A stretch of DNA of 64,000 nt from Oscillospiraceae bacterium (GTDB taxonomy: Bacteria > Bacillota > Clostridia > Oscillospirales > UBA929): assembly GCA_009780275.1 (NCBI GenBank), contig WRAI01000003.1, positions 1-64,000 of the forward strand, written 5' to 3'. The notes under the pieces are model-generated. The model was given only the letters and a program-made list of their open reading frames with translations, ran no database searches and was not told the DNA's origin. Made by a program: the position numbers and the translations under genes. This document shows positions 1-8,610 of this stretch, piece after piece; position 1 is the first letter of the stretch, and each line of letters opens with the position of its first letter.

Positions 1-1035
1 ATCCAAATGTTGCATCGCGCGTTATCTGCAACACAAAAATCATTACAAAAAGAACAGGCAAAAGCTAACTACATCTTATCCAGCATGTCTGAAGGCTTCG
101 TACTGCTCGACAAGCAAAAAAACATCCTACTCTGCAACAACAGCGCGCAGGAATTTTTTGCTTGTCCCAATCAACCCGAAACCATTTATAACCTCACACG
201 GCATAAAAAGCTGCTCACTGCCATCGACAATGCCGGCAGTGGCGGACAATCAAGTATACTTGATGTCAAACTCACCCGCCACGCTAAAGTTTATGTGCGG
301 CCGTCACGTGCCGCCGGCAACACATCGGGCGTGACGATGCTGCTGGTCGATATGACCGCAGAAAAAGAGTTAGAGACAAAGAAGCGGGATTTCTTTACCA
401 ACGCCTCACATGAGTTGAAGACCCCGATCACCTCGATTATCGGTTTCTCCGAAATGCTCAATCAGAATCTCATCAAGGGCGAAGATGAAAAAAAAGCCGC
501 CATGCAGCGCATAGAAGCCGAAGCCAAGCGCATGTCGGGGCTGATTAATGATATTTTAACCATCTCGCGGCTGGAGTCAGACGGCAAACGCAACCTTGCG
601 CAGTTTGATTTCAGTGATGTTGCGCGCGAGGCCATCGACGCTCTTGCACCACAAGCCGTCGGCATTGAAATCAATGCCGATTTAACACCGCTTATCTGCC
701 GTGCTGATAAGCGACAGCTGTATGATTTATGCGTCAATCTCATTGAAAACGCCGTAAAATACAACAAGCCGAACGGAGACGTTTTTGTTTCTGCTGCAAA
801 AAAAGGCGGCAACCTTGTCTTTACTGTCAAAGACACCGGCATCGGCATTCCGGCAGAGTATCAAACCCGTATCTTCGAGCGTTTCTTCCGCGTCGACGAA
901 ATGCGTCAAATTGCCGGCACGGGGTTGGGATTGTCGATTGTCAAGCACATTGTCGGGAGTTACAACGGCAATATTTCGTTGCAGAGTTGTAACAACGCGG
1001 GAACTGAGATTGTGGTGATGTTGCCGTTGCTGTAA
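1..1035 (+). CDS. PhoR-like sensor histidine kinase, 5' end cut by the window
   Basis: Cytoplasmic half of a membrane sensor kinase. The frame is open to base 1, so the start and any membrane segments lie outside the window. Counting from the ATG at 7, a PAS-like domain spans about 25-115. The dimerisation/phosphoacceptor box follows with FFTNASHELKTPIT (His about 135), then the N box (NLIENAVKYN), the G1 box (DTGIGIP) and the G2 box (GTGLGLSIVKHIV), all of which bind ATP. PAS plus this kinase core is the arrangement of PhoR/WalK kinases, which phosphorylate an OmpR-type regulator; that regulator would lie upstream and is not visible. The kinase call is firm. PhoR identity is an inference. 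Confidence 0.9.
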   Translation: MQMLHRALSATQKSLQKEQAKANYILSSMSEGFVLLDKQKNILLCNNSAQEFFACPNQPETIYNLTRHKKLLTAIDNAGSGGQSSILDVKLTRHAKVYVRPSRAAGNTSGVTMLLVDMTAEKELETKKRDFFTNASHELKTPITSIIGFSEMLNQNLIKGEDEKKAAMQRIEAEAKRMSGLINDILTISRLESDGKRNLAQFDFSDVAREAIDALAPQAVGIEINADLTPLICRADKRQLYDLCVNLIENAVKYNKPNGDVFVSAAKKGGNLVFTVKDTGIGIPAEYQTRIFERFFRVDEMRQIAGTGLGLSIVKHIVGSYNGNISLQSCNNAGTEIVVMLPLL

Positions 1036-1077
1036 GCCAATGCTCATTTGGTGCGTGGCTTGATTTACGCATGCCTC

Positions 1078-1509
1078 CTACATCCCGCTCGCCCGTTCCT
1101 CACAATACACGCACCGATACAACCCCGCCTGCTCGTCACACAATGTAAACGTATGCACAACGCCTCGCTCCGCAGCAGTCACGCAACGGGGATTTTTGCA
1201 TTTGATGGCATTTTCTACTTTCTGTGGTAAACTCATGCGCTCTTTGTTGACAACGCGGCCGCCCTCGATGATATTGACCGTGGCGTTGGCGTCAATCAAT
1301 CCAATGACGGCATAATCAAGCGCGATATTATTCTGGATTTTTATGATGTCTTTGCGTCCGCAGCGATTGCTGGCGGCGTTGGTGACGATAGCAACCGTGA
1401 AATCGACATTATTTAGCCCCAAGTGATGGTATAGTTTAATGCCCAAGCCTTGCCTGATGTGGTCAATGACAATGCCTTTGTCAATGGGATTTACAAACTG
1501 CTTATCCAT
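1078..1509 (-). CDS. pyrI: Aspartate carbamoyltransferase regulatory subunit
   Basis: Regulatory chain of aspartate transcarbamoylase, which binds nucleotide effectors and joins catalytic trimers in pyrimidine synthesis. It is 143 residues, close to the usual 150. The N-terminal allosteric fold carries the family-like stretch GIVIDHI...GLGIKLYHHLGL. The C-terminal zinc domain has its four cysteines as CKNPRC and later C-x-x-C (YRCVYC). Its ATG overlaps the pyrB stop codon by one base (TAATG), so translation of the two subunits is probably coupled. A regulatory subunit in a Gram-positive context fits Clostridia rather than Bacillus, whose enzyme lacks one. Confidence 0.95.
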   Translation of the reverse strand: MDKQFVNPIDKGIVIDHIRQGLGIKLYHHLGLNNVDFTVAIVTNAASNRCGRKDIIKIQNNIALDYAVIGLIDANATVNIIEGGRVVNKERMSLPQKVENAIKCKNPRCVTAAERGVVHTFTLCDEQAGLYRCVYCEERASGM

Positions 1510-2435
1510 TAAAATTGCCTCCCCAGTATGCTCGCCAACAGTGCCATTCTGACATACATCCCGTTCTTGACTTGCTCAAAATACGCTGCACGCGGGTCGC
1601 TGTCGATGACGACGGCAATTTCATTGACACGCGGCAAAGGATGCAAGATTGCCATGTTTTCGCGCGCCGTTTTCAATTTGGCAATATCCAAAATATAGCG
1701 GTCTTTAAGCCGGATATACTCCTCTTCGTTGAAGAACCGTTCACGCTGCACCCGCGTCATGTATAAAATGTCCAATTCCGGCATGGACTGCACTAAGTCT
1801 GCTGTTTCAACGAATGGTATGCCGTTTTCTTGCAAGTAGTCGCGAAGGTACTGCGGCACAGTCAACTCATCGGGTGAAACGAAGACAAATTTCACGTTGG
1901 GATACCGCCCCAAATTTTTGACCAGTGAATGCACTGTGCGCCCAAATTTCAAATCGCCGCAACAGCCGATCGTTAAATTATCCAGTCGCCCCAAACGCTG
2001 CTGTATCGTCATCAAGTCGGTCAAAGTCTGCGTCGGGTGCTCACGTCCGCCGTCACCGGCATTGATAACCGGCACATCACTTACGCCCGCCGCCACCAAC
2101 GGTGCGCCTTCTTTGGGGCTTCGCATGACAATCACGTCAGCATACTGGCCGGCCATAATGATGGTATCCGACAGGCTCTCGCCCTTAGAGACGCTGGAGC
2201 TTGCCGCCTCAGAAAACCCAATCACAGACCCGCCCAGCCGTTGCATAGCAGCCTCGAAACTTAGCCGCGTACGCGTACTCGGCTCAAAAAACAAAGACGC
2301 CATCACCGTGGCGTCTAAGCAATGGGTATACCGCGACGAATCACACATCATGTCCGCCGCCATTGTCAACAATTGGGCTTGTTCGTCAAGCGACAAGTCC
2401 AAGGTATTGATGAGATTCCGTGCTTGTAAATTCAT
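1509..2435 (-). CDS. pyrB: Aspartate carbamoyltransferase catalytic subunit
   Basis: Catalyses carbamoyl phosphate plus aspartate to carbamoyl aspartate, the first committed pyrimidine step. Family motifs: [13 protein letters not shown] (carbamoyl-phosphate loop), the [11 protein letters not shown] loop, [14 protein letters not shown] and HPLPRVNEI. The start used is the ATG at 2435, with an AGAGGGG ribosome site 8-9 bases upstream, giving 308 residues, the usual length. An in-frame ATG at 2477 lies upstream but falls at the predicted transcription start and has no ribosome site. It is co-transcribed with pyrI from the promoter at 2464-2493; the leader of about 20 bases is too short for a PyrR attenuator. 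Confidence 0.97.
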   Translation of the reverse strand: MNLQARNLINTLDLSLDEQAQLLTMAADMMCDSSRYTHCLDATVMASLFFEPSTRTRLSFEAAMQRLGGSVIGFSEAASSSVSKGESLSDTIIMAGQYADVIVMRSPKEGAPLVAAGVSDVPVINAGDGGREHPTQTLTDLMTIQQRLGRLDNLTIGCCGDLKFGRTVHSLVKNLGRYPNVKFVFVSPDELTVPQYLRDYLQENGIPFVETADLVQSMPELDILYMTRVQRERFFNEEEYIRLKDRYILDIAKLKTARENMAILHPLPRVNEIAVVIDSDPRAAYFEQVKNGMYVRMALLASILGRQF

Positions 2436-2463
2436 GCCCTGTCCCCTCTCTTGTTTCGACGGT

Positions 2464-2493
2464 ATTTTATCATGCATTACACTCTGCTGTCAA
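2464..2493 (-). promoter_or_regulatory. pyrBI promoter
   Basis: On the minus strand TTGACA (2488-2493), an 18-base spacer, and TAAAAT (2464-2469) preceded by TG, an extended -10. The -35 box abuts the stop codon of the upstream lipoprotein gene. The predicted transcript starts near 2457. Confidence 0.7.
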
Positions 2494-3189
2494 CTATGCG
2501 AAATTCGTGTACTCGACCAGACGGAACTCGCGGACAGCAAGGGTACCCTGGCCGACCCACATGCTCAAGCCCACAAGGACAAAAGAAAAGTTTTCGTAAT
2601 ATTCATTTCCTAAAACGCCCCTTATGATTTCCGCGAGCGATGCACGCCCCCTATAGTGCCCTGTATACAAACCATACTCAGAATCACCTCTAATCGCCGC
2701 ATCTACCCAAATGACACTGCCGAATACATCTAGAAAATGAATATGTGCTTCATCAGCCACTTCAACGTCAAAATAAAGATACGTATTCGCCCAAGAATTC
2801 TGCAAAATAGCCAATGGCTCATTCAACACATAATCGATAGCTGCCCAGCCAGCCGTGCCTTGAGCCCTATTAAAAATATAAACGCTGTTTTCTTCTGTTA
2901 TCTCAATAATATCTTCTTCCCATATCCGGTCTATATCGTCTTCATTCACGGTATATATTTCATCAAACTCAACACCAATCGTATGGCTAGGGATATAAAA
3001 TGGCCATTCTGTCTCACTGCCATCTGTCCAGCCATCCGTCGGCAAATCAAAGATGTCAAAGATGACTCGAGGCTCTGTATCATCTTCAATCGACGGCAGT
3101 ATCGCCACATTGCCATCTCCCGCGCAACCCCAAAGACTCACCAGCATAACTAAAGCAGCAACCATTGCCAAAATTTGTTTCCGATTCAT
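2494..3189 (-). CDS. Lipoprotein with one 'GGWP-family' surface module
   Basis: Secreted lipoprotein of 231 residues. The start chosen is the ATG at 3189, which gives a clean signal peptide (MNRKQILAMVAALVMLVSLW) followed by the lipobox cysteine in WGCAGD. The mature part begins VIFDIFDLPTDGW and ends with GLSMWVGQGTLAVREFRLVEY. These match the start (VVFDIFDIPTIAW) and end (GLTIWAVGGDVTVREFRLID) of the first repeat in the divergent surface protein at 3479. So the two neighbours carry the same roughly 180-residue beta-rich module. Its function is unknown; carbohydrate or wall binding is a guess from its partner. The two genes are divergent with separate promoters. Confidence 0.75.
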   Translation of the reverse strand: MNRKQILAMVAALVMLVSLWGCAGDGNVAILPSIEDDTEPRVIFDIFDLPTDGWTDGSETEWPFYIPSHTIGVEFDEIYTVNEDDIDRIWEEDIIEITEENSVYIFNRAQGTAGWAAIDYVLNEPLAILQNSWANTYLYFDVEVADEAHIHFLDVFGSVIWVDAAIRGDSEYGLYTGHYRGRASLAEIIRGVLGNEYYENFSFVLVGLSMWVGQGTLAVREFRLVEYTNFA

Positions 3190-3320
3190 GCAGCACCGCC
3201 GAATTTTTTTTATTTTATCCGATATTTTTGCCTGTTGATGTGTGTTGTTAGTGCAAGGCAACTTCTACGCCTCTTGCCATATAACATATACGTTGACCAA
3301 AATGCTTTACAATTACCGAC

Positions 3321-3350
3321 AGTATAACATAAATGTGACACATTTTACAA
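3321..3350 (-). promoter_or_regulatory. Promoter for the lipoprotein gene
   Basis: Minus-strand TTGTAA (3345-3350), 18-base spacer, TATACT (3321-3326). It would give a leader of about 125 bases before the ATG at 3189. Confidence 0.45.
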
Positions 3351-3403
3351 CGCTTATCGCAGCCAACACACAACATACAGCAAACTTAGCGGTAAAAAAC
3401 CAC

Positions 3404-3433
3404 TTGCCAGATTGCCACGTTGTGTGATATAAT
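3404..3433 (+). promoter_or_regulatory. Promoter for the SLH/deacetylase gene
   Basis: TTGCCA (3404-3409), 18-base spacer, consensus TATAAT (3428-3433). The predicted transcript starts about 40 bases before the gene. The rest of the 3190-3478 divergent gap holds only the two promoters and the ribosome sites. Confidence 0.55.
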
Positions 3434-3478
3434 AGGTCAATTATATGTGCGCGCACCAACTTTTAAGGAGAACAAATG

Positions 3479-6400
3479 ATGAGAACAAAACGTATCTTGG
3501 CACTTTTAGTCTGCCTGTCCCTGTTTATGAGCATGTTCGGCATCGCTGCTGCTACGCCTATTGCGCCGACCAACGCGAATAATGGTGTCGTGTTTGATAT
3601 CTTCGACATACCCACTATCGCCTGGGGCAGAGCTCCGGGCGGCGATGGTACAATCGGCAATATCACCAACCAAAATGGTGCCTACACGTTCCACAACGTC
3701 GGCGGCGGCTGGCCAAATGCCACCGTTACTTTTGGCGAGGAAATCCCTTTCTCACCGGAAGATTTGCACTACATTCATTTTCATTTTGATATTGAGGTTG
3801 CATACAACGCCAGCGTTCACTTTATCGACATTGACTTCCCCCAAGGCGCCAGAGCAAACTGGACGATTCAAGCTTTTGGCAACGGACTCACCGACGTTGG
3901 CGACCTCTTGCCCGGTCGTTATATCGGCAGTGCCAGCTTAGCCAACGTCATTGACTATCATTTTGAGCTTGAGCCAAACTCCAGCGACGGCTTTGACTTT
4001 GTATTCGGTACATTTCCGTTTGATGACCTTCTCTTTTCGGGTCTGACCATTTGGGCGGTCGGTGGCGACGTCACTGTCCGCGAATTCCGTTTAATTGACA
4101 CGCGCATTGTCGATATGCGCCCGCTCCCAACCTCGGAGATAGACACGCCTAACAGTTGGGCACATACATACATGCGCGACGCGTTGCAGCATGGCATCGT
4201 CGGTGCACAATTGCCTTCGGGTGTTGCTTTCCGCCAAGGCGCGCCACGCTGGTACATCGCTGAGCTTTTGGCTAACTTTATGGTTGTGTACAGCAACGCG
4301 GCAAACCTTGATGCCGTCGTTGCCAACTGGCTTGCCGTTGATGGCAATGTGCCCGGAAACATTAACTTTCCGGATGTGCCTGCGACTCATCCTCAATATG
4401 CGCAAATTACGGCGTTGGCAACCATGGGCGTTATTACGGGCGGCACATTTGACGGCGTGTTTGGCTTTGGCCCCAATCACACGCTGACGCGCGCGCAAGC
4501 CGCTGTTGGTTTGGCAAATATGATGAGGGCTTTGGGCTACGACATTACAAATTACGATGATGCTTCTGTCTTTGCCGATTGGGGCATTCCCGTGGCAAAC
4601 GGCGGCATTCAGTCTTGGGCGCATATGCCGGTTTCTTTCTTGTATCATTACGACGTGATGGGCAACACGACAAGTGAAATCAATCTACTTCCTGACGGCT
4701 CAAACTACGTATTCAGCCCCAACATGGCATTTGATACCCAACAGCTGATCACTGCTATGGTGCGTATGTTGTTAGAGGTTGAATGGCCAAGCCCCACGCT
4801 TGTTTCTATGCTTGACTTCCTTGATGTTCCGCCAAGCGCGTGGCGCGCCCTGCGTGTGGCCGGCGAAGCTGCACAAATCGATATTGTCAACGGCAACCTC
4901 GCTGTGCGCAACCTTGTCGGCGGTTGGCCAAGCCGTGTGCTTGACCTGCGCGATGAAAACATCAGCATTCCCGAAAGCGATTGGGATTACATTTCGCTTA
5001 TCATTGACGTAGATGTAACTGTCGCAAACTTTAACGGCTACGCCAACATCATCCTTTCGACCGATGCAGGCGACCGAGAGATAGTCGGTGAAGTAACCAT
5101 AGCACCTATCTCCGCACCGCAGCTAAGGGCAGGCAATCATCGTTTAACATTGCCTTTGCGGAGCATTTTGCCGAATGGAACAAGCGGCAGCATTGACATT
5201 GAGGGCATGCTGATTCAAGTGGTGCAAGCCGGTACGGTTGTCACAGTAAATCAATTGATGTTGCACGATAGCCGTGATGGGTACGAGTTCATTGCGCCCG
5301 AACCACAACCTGATCCTGAAGATGAGGCAAATTTCCTTGTTTTCGACACGGCCACTATCGTTGCGGGCGGCTCCGGCACGGCAACTGTCAGAGGCGACGG
5401 CAACGGTGGGCGCGTCACGATTACCAACAGCGGCGGCGGCTGGCCACGCGCCACTTTGACCGTTGCCAACCCGGTCGGCATTCCGCGCGACGAATGGCAC
5501 AACTATGAATTTGTCTATGACTTCACGGCATCCAGCAGCGGCGAGGTTTCCATCGCGTTGGTTAGCGAAGTTGAAGCAAATGCGCCTCGACACTACGCCT
5601 CCTTGACCAACTACTTACGCATTATGGGCGCGCAACGCGGCGGCGATGACAACGATATTGTCGGCAGCCGGTATTCCGGCACGGTCAACTTGCGCACCCT
5701 GCTGACCAGCATGCAATTTGACGCTGATGTGTTCTATATGTACGGCTTGTACGTTTTTGCCATCGGCGATGGTACGGTGGTTCGCGTTGATGCGGCGCAT
5801 GTTGTTCCGATTGAAGAAGAAGACGTTGAGTTGTTCCCCGCTGATCAAGTGCCGGTCATTCTTTATCACATGGTACTGCCATGTGCCATTTATGAGGAAA
5901 ACGGTTGGCAAAATAACAGCGTTGTTTTACGTTTGCGGCATTTTTATGAGCAAATGCGCTACCTGTACGAAGAGGGCTTTACGCCTATCACGGCATTGCA
6001 ATTTGAGGAATGGTTTTTTGACAACTCCGTGTTGTTACCCAAAAATCCTGTACTGTTGCACTTTGACGACGGCTATATGAGCGACTATATGTTTGCCGCC
6101 CCTGTCCTGCGTCAGTTCGGTTTCGTGGCAACAAATTTCCGACATACGGTAACAATCTATCCGCAATACCAGTGGAACACAGGGCGCTATGATCTCGTTG
6201 GCCAAGGCACAAACCATATGGCGAGACGTCACATGATTCGTACCAAAGATGTCTTTGAACACGCCTCGCATTCGCATGATATGCACCAAGGCGGCTGGCA
6301 TCTCAGCAATTTGTACAATCAACTTGGACATGCCGGACTGGTCTCTCACCTTCGCAACGACTTCCGCACAAGCATTAATGCTGCGCCCATGACCCTGCGC

Positions 6401-6628
6401 CATGTTTTTGCTTATACTTATGGCGTTAACAACGCCGCATACCATGAGGCATTAGAGGCAGAGGGCGTGACACACGCGTTTGATGTAACTCCTCAGCCGG
6501 CACGGCGCACGGATAATCGCTGGACCATCTCTCGCTATATGATTGACTCAGCCGGTTCACGTTCAAATTACCCGATGTGGCTGTTCAGCGCAATTGCCAA
6601 CGGCACAGCAGCAGGCAACCACGGCTAA
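3479..6628 (+). CDS. S-layer-anchored polysaccharide deacetylase with three repeated modules
   Basis: Exported surface protein of 1049 residues. AAGGAG lies 8 bases before the second of two tandem ATGs (3476/3479), so 3479 is preferred. Counting from 3476: signal peptide 1-27; module A about 38-210; three SLH-like repeats about 222-275, 298-352 and 365-433; module B about 445-600; module C about 618-780; NodB-type deacetylase domain about 792-1050. NodB motifs are visible: LLHFDDGY (metal and catalytic Asp at 864-865) and SHSHDMH (metal His 932 and 937). Each module carries GGWP (77-80, 482-485, 654-657). SLH repeats bind pyruvylated wall polymer. The NodB domain would deacetylate peptidoglycan or another wall glycan. 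The module recurs in the divergent lipoprotein. Confidence 0.85.
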   Translation: MRTKRILALLVCLSLFMSMFGIAAATPIAPTNANNGVVFDIFDIPTIAWGRAPGGDGTIGNITNQNGAYTFHNVGGGWPNATVTFGEEIPFSPEDLHYIHFHFDIEVAYNASVHFIDIDFPQGARANWTIQAFGNGLTDVGDLLPGRYIGSASLANVIDYHFELEPNSSDGFDFVFGTFPFDDLLFSGLTIWAVGGDVTVREFRLIDTRIVDMRPLPTSEIDTPNSWAHTYMRDALQHGIVGAQLPSGVAFRQGAPRWYIAELLANFMVVYSNAANLDAVVANWLAVDGNVPGNINFPDVPATHPQYAQITALATMGVITGGTFDGVFGFGPNHTLTRAQAAVGLANMMRALGYDITNYDDASVFADWGIPVANGGIQSWAHMPVSFLYHYDVMGNTTSEINLLPDGSNYVFSPNMAFDTQQLITAMVRMLLEVEWPSPTLVSMLDFLDVPPSAWRALRVAGEAAQIDIVNGNLAVRNLVGGWPSRVLDLRDENISIPESDWDYISLIIDVDVTVANFNGYANIILSTDAGDREIVGEVTIAPISAPQLRAGNHRLTLPLRSILPNGTSGSIDIEGMLIQVVQAGTVVTVNQLMLHDSRDGYEFIAPEPQPDPEDEANFLVFDTATIVAGGSGTATVRGDGNGGRVTITNSGGGWPRATLTVANPVGIPRDEWHNYEFVYDFTASSSGEVSIALVSEVEANAPRHYASLTNYLRIMGAQRGGDDNDIVGSRYSGTVNLRTLLTSMQFDADVFYMYGLYVFAIGDGTVVRVDAAHVVPIEEEDVELFPADQVPVILYHMVLPCAIYEENGWQNNSVVLRLRHFYEQMRYLYEEGFTPITALQFEEWFFDNSVLLPKNPVLLHFDDGYMSDYMFAAPVLRQFGFVATNFRHTVTIYPQYQWNTGRYDLVGQGTNHMARRHMIRTKDVFEHASHSHDMHQGGWHLSNLYNQLGHAGLVSHLRNDFRTSINAAPMTLRHVFAYTYGVNNAAYHEALEAEGVTHAFDVTPQPARRTDNRWTISRYMIDSAGSRSNYPMWLFSAIANGTAAGNHG

Positions 6629-6657
6629 TCACATACCGCTAACATATACTCAAAACT

Positions 6658-6689
6658 AAAAAACGCCCTCACTGTGAGGGCGTTTTTTT
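6658..6689. terminator. Bidirectional terminator between the deacetylase gene and tRNA-Val
   Basis: The arms CGCCCTCAC and GTGAGGGCG are flanked by six A on the left and seven T on the right, so it can end both the plus-strand deacetylase transcript and the minus-strand tRNA. The T run ends at the tRNA CCA. Confidence 0.85.
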
Positions 6690-6764
6690 GGTGGACGATA
6701 ACAGATTCGAACTGCTGACCCTTCGCACGTCAAGCGAATGCTCTACCAACTGAGCTAATCGTCC
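6689..6764 (-). tRNA. tRNA-Val (GAC), CCA encoded
   Basis: The minus strand folds into a full cloverleaf. The acceptor stem is GGACGAT/ATCGTCC; the D arm contains AGCTCAGTTGGTAGAGC; the anticodon stem TTCGC/GCGAA holds the loop TTGACGT with anticodon GAC; the T arm contains GTTCGAATC. The discriminator base is A and CCA is encoded (6689-6691). GAC reads the valine codon GUC. Confidence 0.95.
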
Positions 6765-6787
6765 AAGCACCAGGCAACGTTAATTCA

Positions 6788-6815
6788 TTATACACAAAAT
6801 TTACGACTTGTCAAT
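6788..6815 (-). promoter_or_regulatory. tRNA-Val promoter
   Basis: Minus-strand TTGACA (6810-6815), 16-base spacer, TATAAT (6788-6793). Both boxes are consensus, as expected for a stable RNA gene. Confidence 0.75.
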
Positions 6816-6820
6816 AGCCC

Positions 6821-6835
6821 GACAAGCATTGTCGA
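6821..6835. repeat. Short inverted repeat in the tRNA-Val / 6940 gene divergent gap
   Basis: CGACAA-GCA-TTGTCG, a perfect 6-bp dyad with a 3-base centre, just upstream of the tRNA -35 box. It could be a protein site. No T run follows, so it is not a terminator. Confidence 0.4.
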
Positions 6836-6866
6836 ACAAAAATTTTAATTCTCACCTAAAAATGTG

Positions 6867-6895
6867 TTGACATAACCTTTCTAACATGTTAGAAT
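6867..6895 (+). promoter_or_regulatory. Promoter of the 6940 gene with operator-like palindrome
   Basis: TTGACA (6867-6872), 17-base spacer, TAGAAT (6890-6895). A perfect 16-bp palindrome, TTCTAACATGTTAGAA (6879-6894), covers the spacer and most of the -10 box, the usual place for a repressor operator. An ATG at 6886 lies inside the promoter and is not the gene start. Confidence 0.65.
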
Positions 6896-6939
6896 TAGGT
6901 CAAGTATGGCAATCTATATCAAAGGGGAGTCAATGTAAT

Positions 6940-7809
6940 ATGAACGTTCACAACGACAATAGTAGCGGTTTCGGCGACTGTGCCGGACACAATATGCCCG
7001 TGGGCGGCGGTCATCCCGATCCAAACGCCTATGGTCATGGCAATATGGACGGCATCAGCGGCATTCCCGCGCCCAATGCCGTGCCTTATCAACACGCACC
7101 GAATTACTATGAGCCCCACCCCGCTGCACCGCTCGATCATGGACAATCTCAATCTATTGGTACGGCATATCCGCCGCAAGCGACGCCCGCCGTGCCGACG
7201 GGCTATGTGCCGTACGACGCAAACACGTATCCAACTGAGCAACAGGCCTACTACACCGCGCCGCCCGCAGATAGCACTCATGTTGCCAGCGACGCTTTAC
7301 AAGACCAACTGGCACAACTGTCGAGTTTAGTTTATTACGACAGCGGCAGCATCAACGCCAACACCAATTTTTCGCTGTTTTATCACAACGCATTCACACA
7401 AAAACTGCGCTTTGAAATGGCAAATATGATGATTGTCGCTGACCACTACACCGCGGTGTTTGATACATTGCAATCGGTGGCACAACTGTTTTCCGAAAGC
7501 GGTTTTGCCGGACTTCCAACCGCTAAAAGCATGACAAACAGCCAATTTATGAAAAATTTGCTCACACTGATGGGTGATTCATGGCCTGAAAACGCCGAAC
7601 ATACACCATTCGCCCGTGCCATGTATTGGGTGTTGCCGACATTGTTATCGGGCGCGTCACGTGACCGTACATTCATTGAAAACACACTTTACTACGAAGG
7701 TTTACTGATGATTGCTTGCGGCAATTATACATATAACATGGTACAATTTCGGTTGTTAGGCCTATTGGGCATTCAGCTGTCACTGGAAGAGTGCTTGGCA
7801 CAGGACTGA
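6940..7809 (+). CDS. Unknown protein with Pro/Tyr/Gly/His-rich N-terminus
   Basis: I do not recognise this 289-residue protein. AAAGGGGAG lies 9-10 bases before the ATG at 6940. Residues 1 to about 120 are low complexity, rich in Pro, Tyr, Gly, His and Asn, with no signal peptide. The remaining roughly 170 residues look globular and mostly helical, with aromatic and Met-rich segments (EMANMMIVADHY, YYEGLLMIACGNYTYNMVQF). A disordered Pro/Tyr-rich head on a helical core resembles some spore-coat or scaffold proteins, but that is only an analogy. The strong promoter with an overlapping palindrome says the gene is regulated on its own. The O-methyltransferase follows 11 bases later and probably shares the transcript. 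Confidence 0.6.
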   Translation: MNVHNDNSSGFGDCAGHNMPVGGGHPDPNAYGHGNMDGISGIPAPNAVPYQHAPNYYEPHPAAPLDHGQSQSIGTAYPPQATPAVPTGYVPYDANTYPTEQQAYYTAPPADSTHVASDALQDQLAQLSSLVYYDSGSINANTNFSLFYHNAFTQKLRFEMANMMIVADHYTAVFDTLQSVAQLFSESGFAGLPTAKSMTNSQFMKNLLTLMGDSWPENAEHTPFARAMYWVLPTLLSGASRDRTFIENTLYYEGLLMIACGNYTYNMVQFRLLGLLGIQLSLEECLAQD

Positions 7810-7820
7810 TTTAAGAGTAC

Positions 7821-8480
7821 ATGGACGTTTGGGTCAGCAATGATTCTTTCATAAGCGAATTTCTTGTTGAAGAAGATGTCGCGCTAAAACAGGCCTTTGA
7901 GCGCAGCCGAGAACTCAATTTGCCTGATATGGAAATATCTCCTGCACAAGGAAAATTTTTGTACTTGTTGGCACGCATTAAAAACGCCAAACGCATCCTC
8001 GAAATCGGCACATTTTGCGGTTACAGCACAATTTGGTTGGCGAAAGCCGTTGCCGATGGCGGCATTGTGATCAGCCTCGAATGCGATGAAAGCTACGCCA
8101 ACATAGCGAAAAAAAATATAGACAGTGCCGGCCTTTCAAATCAAGCGACTGTCTTGACAGGCGATGCGATTAATTTATTGAACCAAATGATTGCCGCCAA
8201 AGAAGAGTATTTCGATATGATTTTTATCGATGCCGATAAACCCAACTATCCCCAATATTTGGAGTTATCTTTGCAACTTGCAAAAAATGGCACGATTATC
8301 TGTGGCGACAATGTCATCCGTAATGGTGAACTGGTTAATACCGACAATTTCGACCCCAAAGTACAAGGTGTCCGACGATTTGTAGAGATGTTGGGACATA
8401 TGAAAGCTCTCGAGTCAACCGCGCTACAAACTGTCGGTGTAAAAGGGTATGACGGCTTTACTGTAAGCATTGTCAAATAA
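7821..8480 (+). CDS. SAM-dependent O-methyltransferase (YrrM/CCoAMT-like)
   Basis: Class I methyltransferase of 219 residues, the usual length. The SAM-binding motif I is ILEIGTFCGYSTIWLA. An acidic motif II (VISLECDESYANIAKKN) follows, then the metal/catalytic segment FDMIFIDADKPNYPQYLE and later ICGDNVIRNG. These are the hallmarks of the catechol/caffeoyl-CoA O-methyltransferase fold, including Bacillus YrrM, a tRNA-modifying enzyme (TrmR). Which substrate it uses cannot be read here; a tRNA role is plausible given nearby tRNA-maturation genes. The ribosome site is weak and the gene sits 11 bases after the preceding one, so it is probably the second gene of that unit, ending at the terminator at 8500. 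Confidence 0.85.
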   Translation: MDVWVSNDSFISEFLVEEDVALKQAFERSRELNLPDMEISPAQGKFLYLLARIKNAKRILEIGTFCGYSTIWLAKAVADGGIVISLECDESYANIAKKNIDSAGLSNQATVLTGDAINLLNQMIAAKEEYFDMIFIDADKPNYPQYLELSLQLAKNGTIICGDNVIRNGELVNTDNFDPKVQGVRRFVEMLGHMKALESTALQTVGVKGYDGFTVSIVK

Positions 8481-8499
8481 CCACCTTACTTTCTCTAAG

Positions 8500-8531
8500 C
8501 AGGCGGCACGATTTGTGCCGCCTGTTTTTTT
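8500..8531 (+). terminator. Rho-independent terminator after the O-methyltransferase
   Basis: CAGGCGGCAC-GATTT-GTGCCGCCTG followed by seven T. A strong 10-bp stem. Its GGCGGCA/TGCCGCC core recurs in other terminators of this window. Confidence 0.9.
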
Positions 8532-8533
8532 GT

Positions 8534-8562
8534 TTGACATTCTTGCCACGCCACGGTATAAT
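8534..8562 (+). promoter_or_regulatory. cysE-cysS promoter
   Basis: TTGACA (8534-8539), 17-base spacer, TATAAT (8557-8562): a perfect sigma-A consensus promoter. The transcript should start near 8569. It sits right behind the terminator and likely drives the long cysE to tsaD run. Confidence 0.85.
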
Positions 8563-8610
8563 ACATATACTGAACGTAGGGCTGTGCTTTGCACACCCGC
8601 AACGCACAGC

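Noticed and set aside
6886-6939. A longer start (ATG at 6886) for the unknown gene at 6940
   Set aside because: It lies inside the promoter, upstream of the predicted transcript start and without a ribosome site; the ATG at 6940 has AAAGGGGAG at proper spacing.
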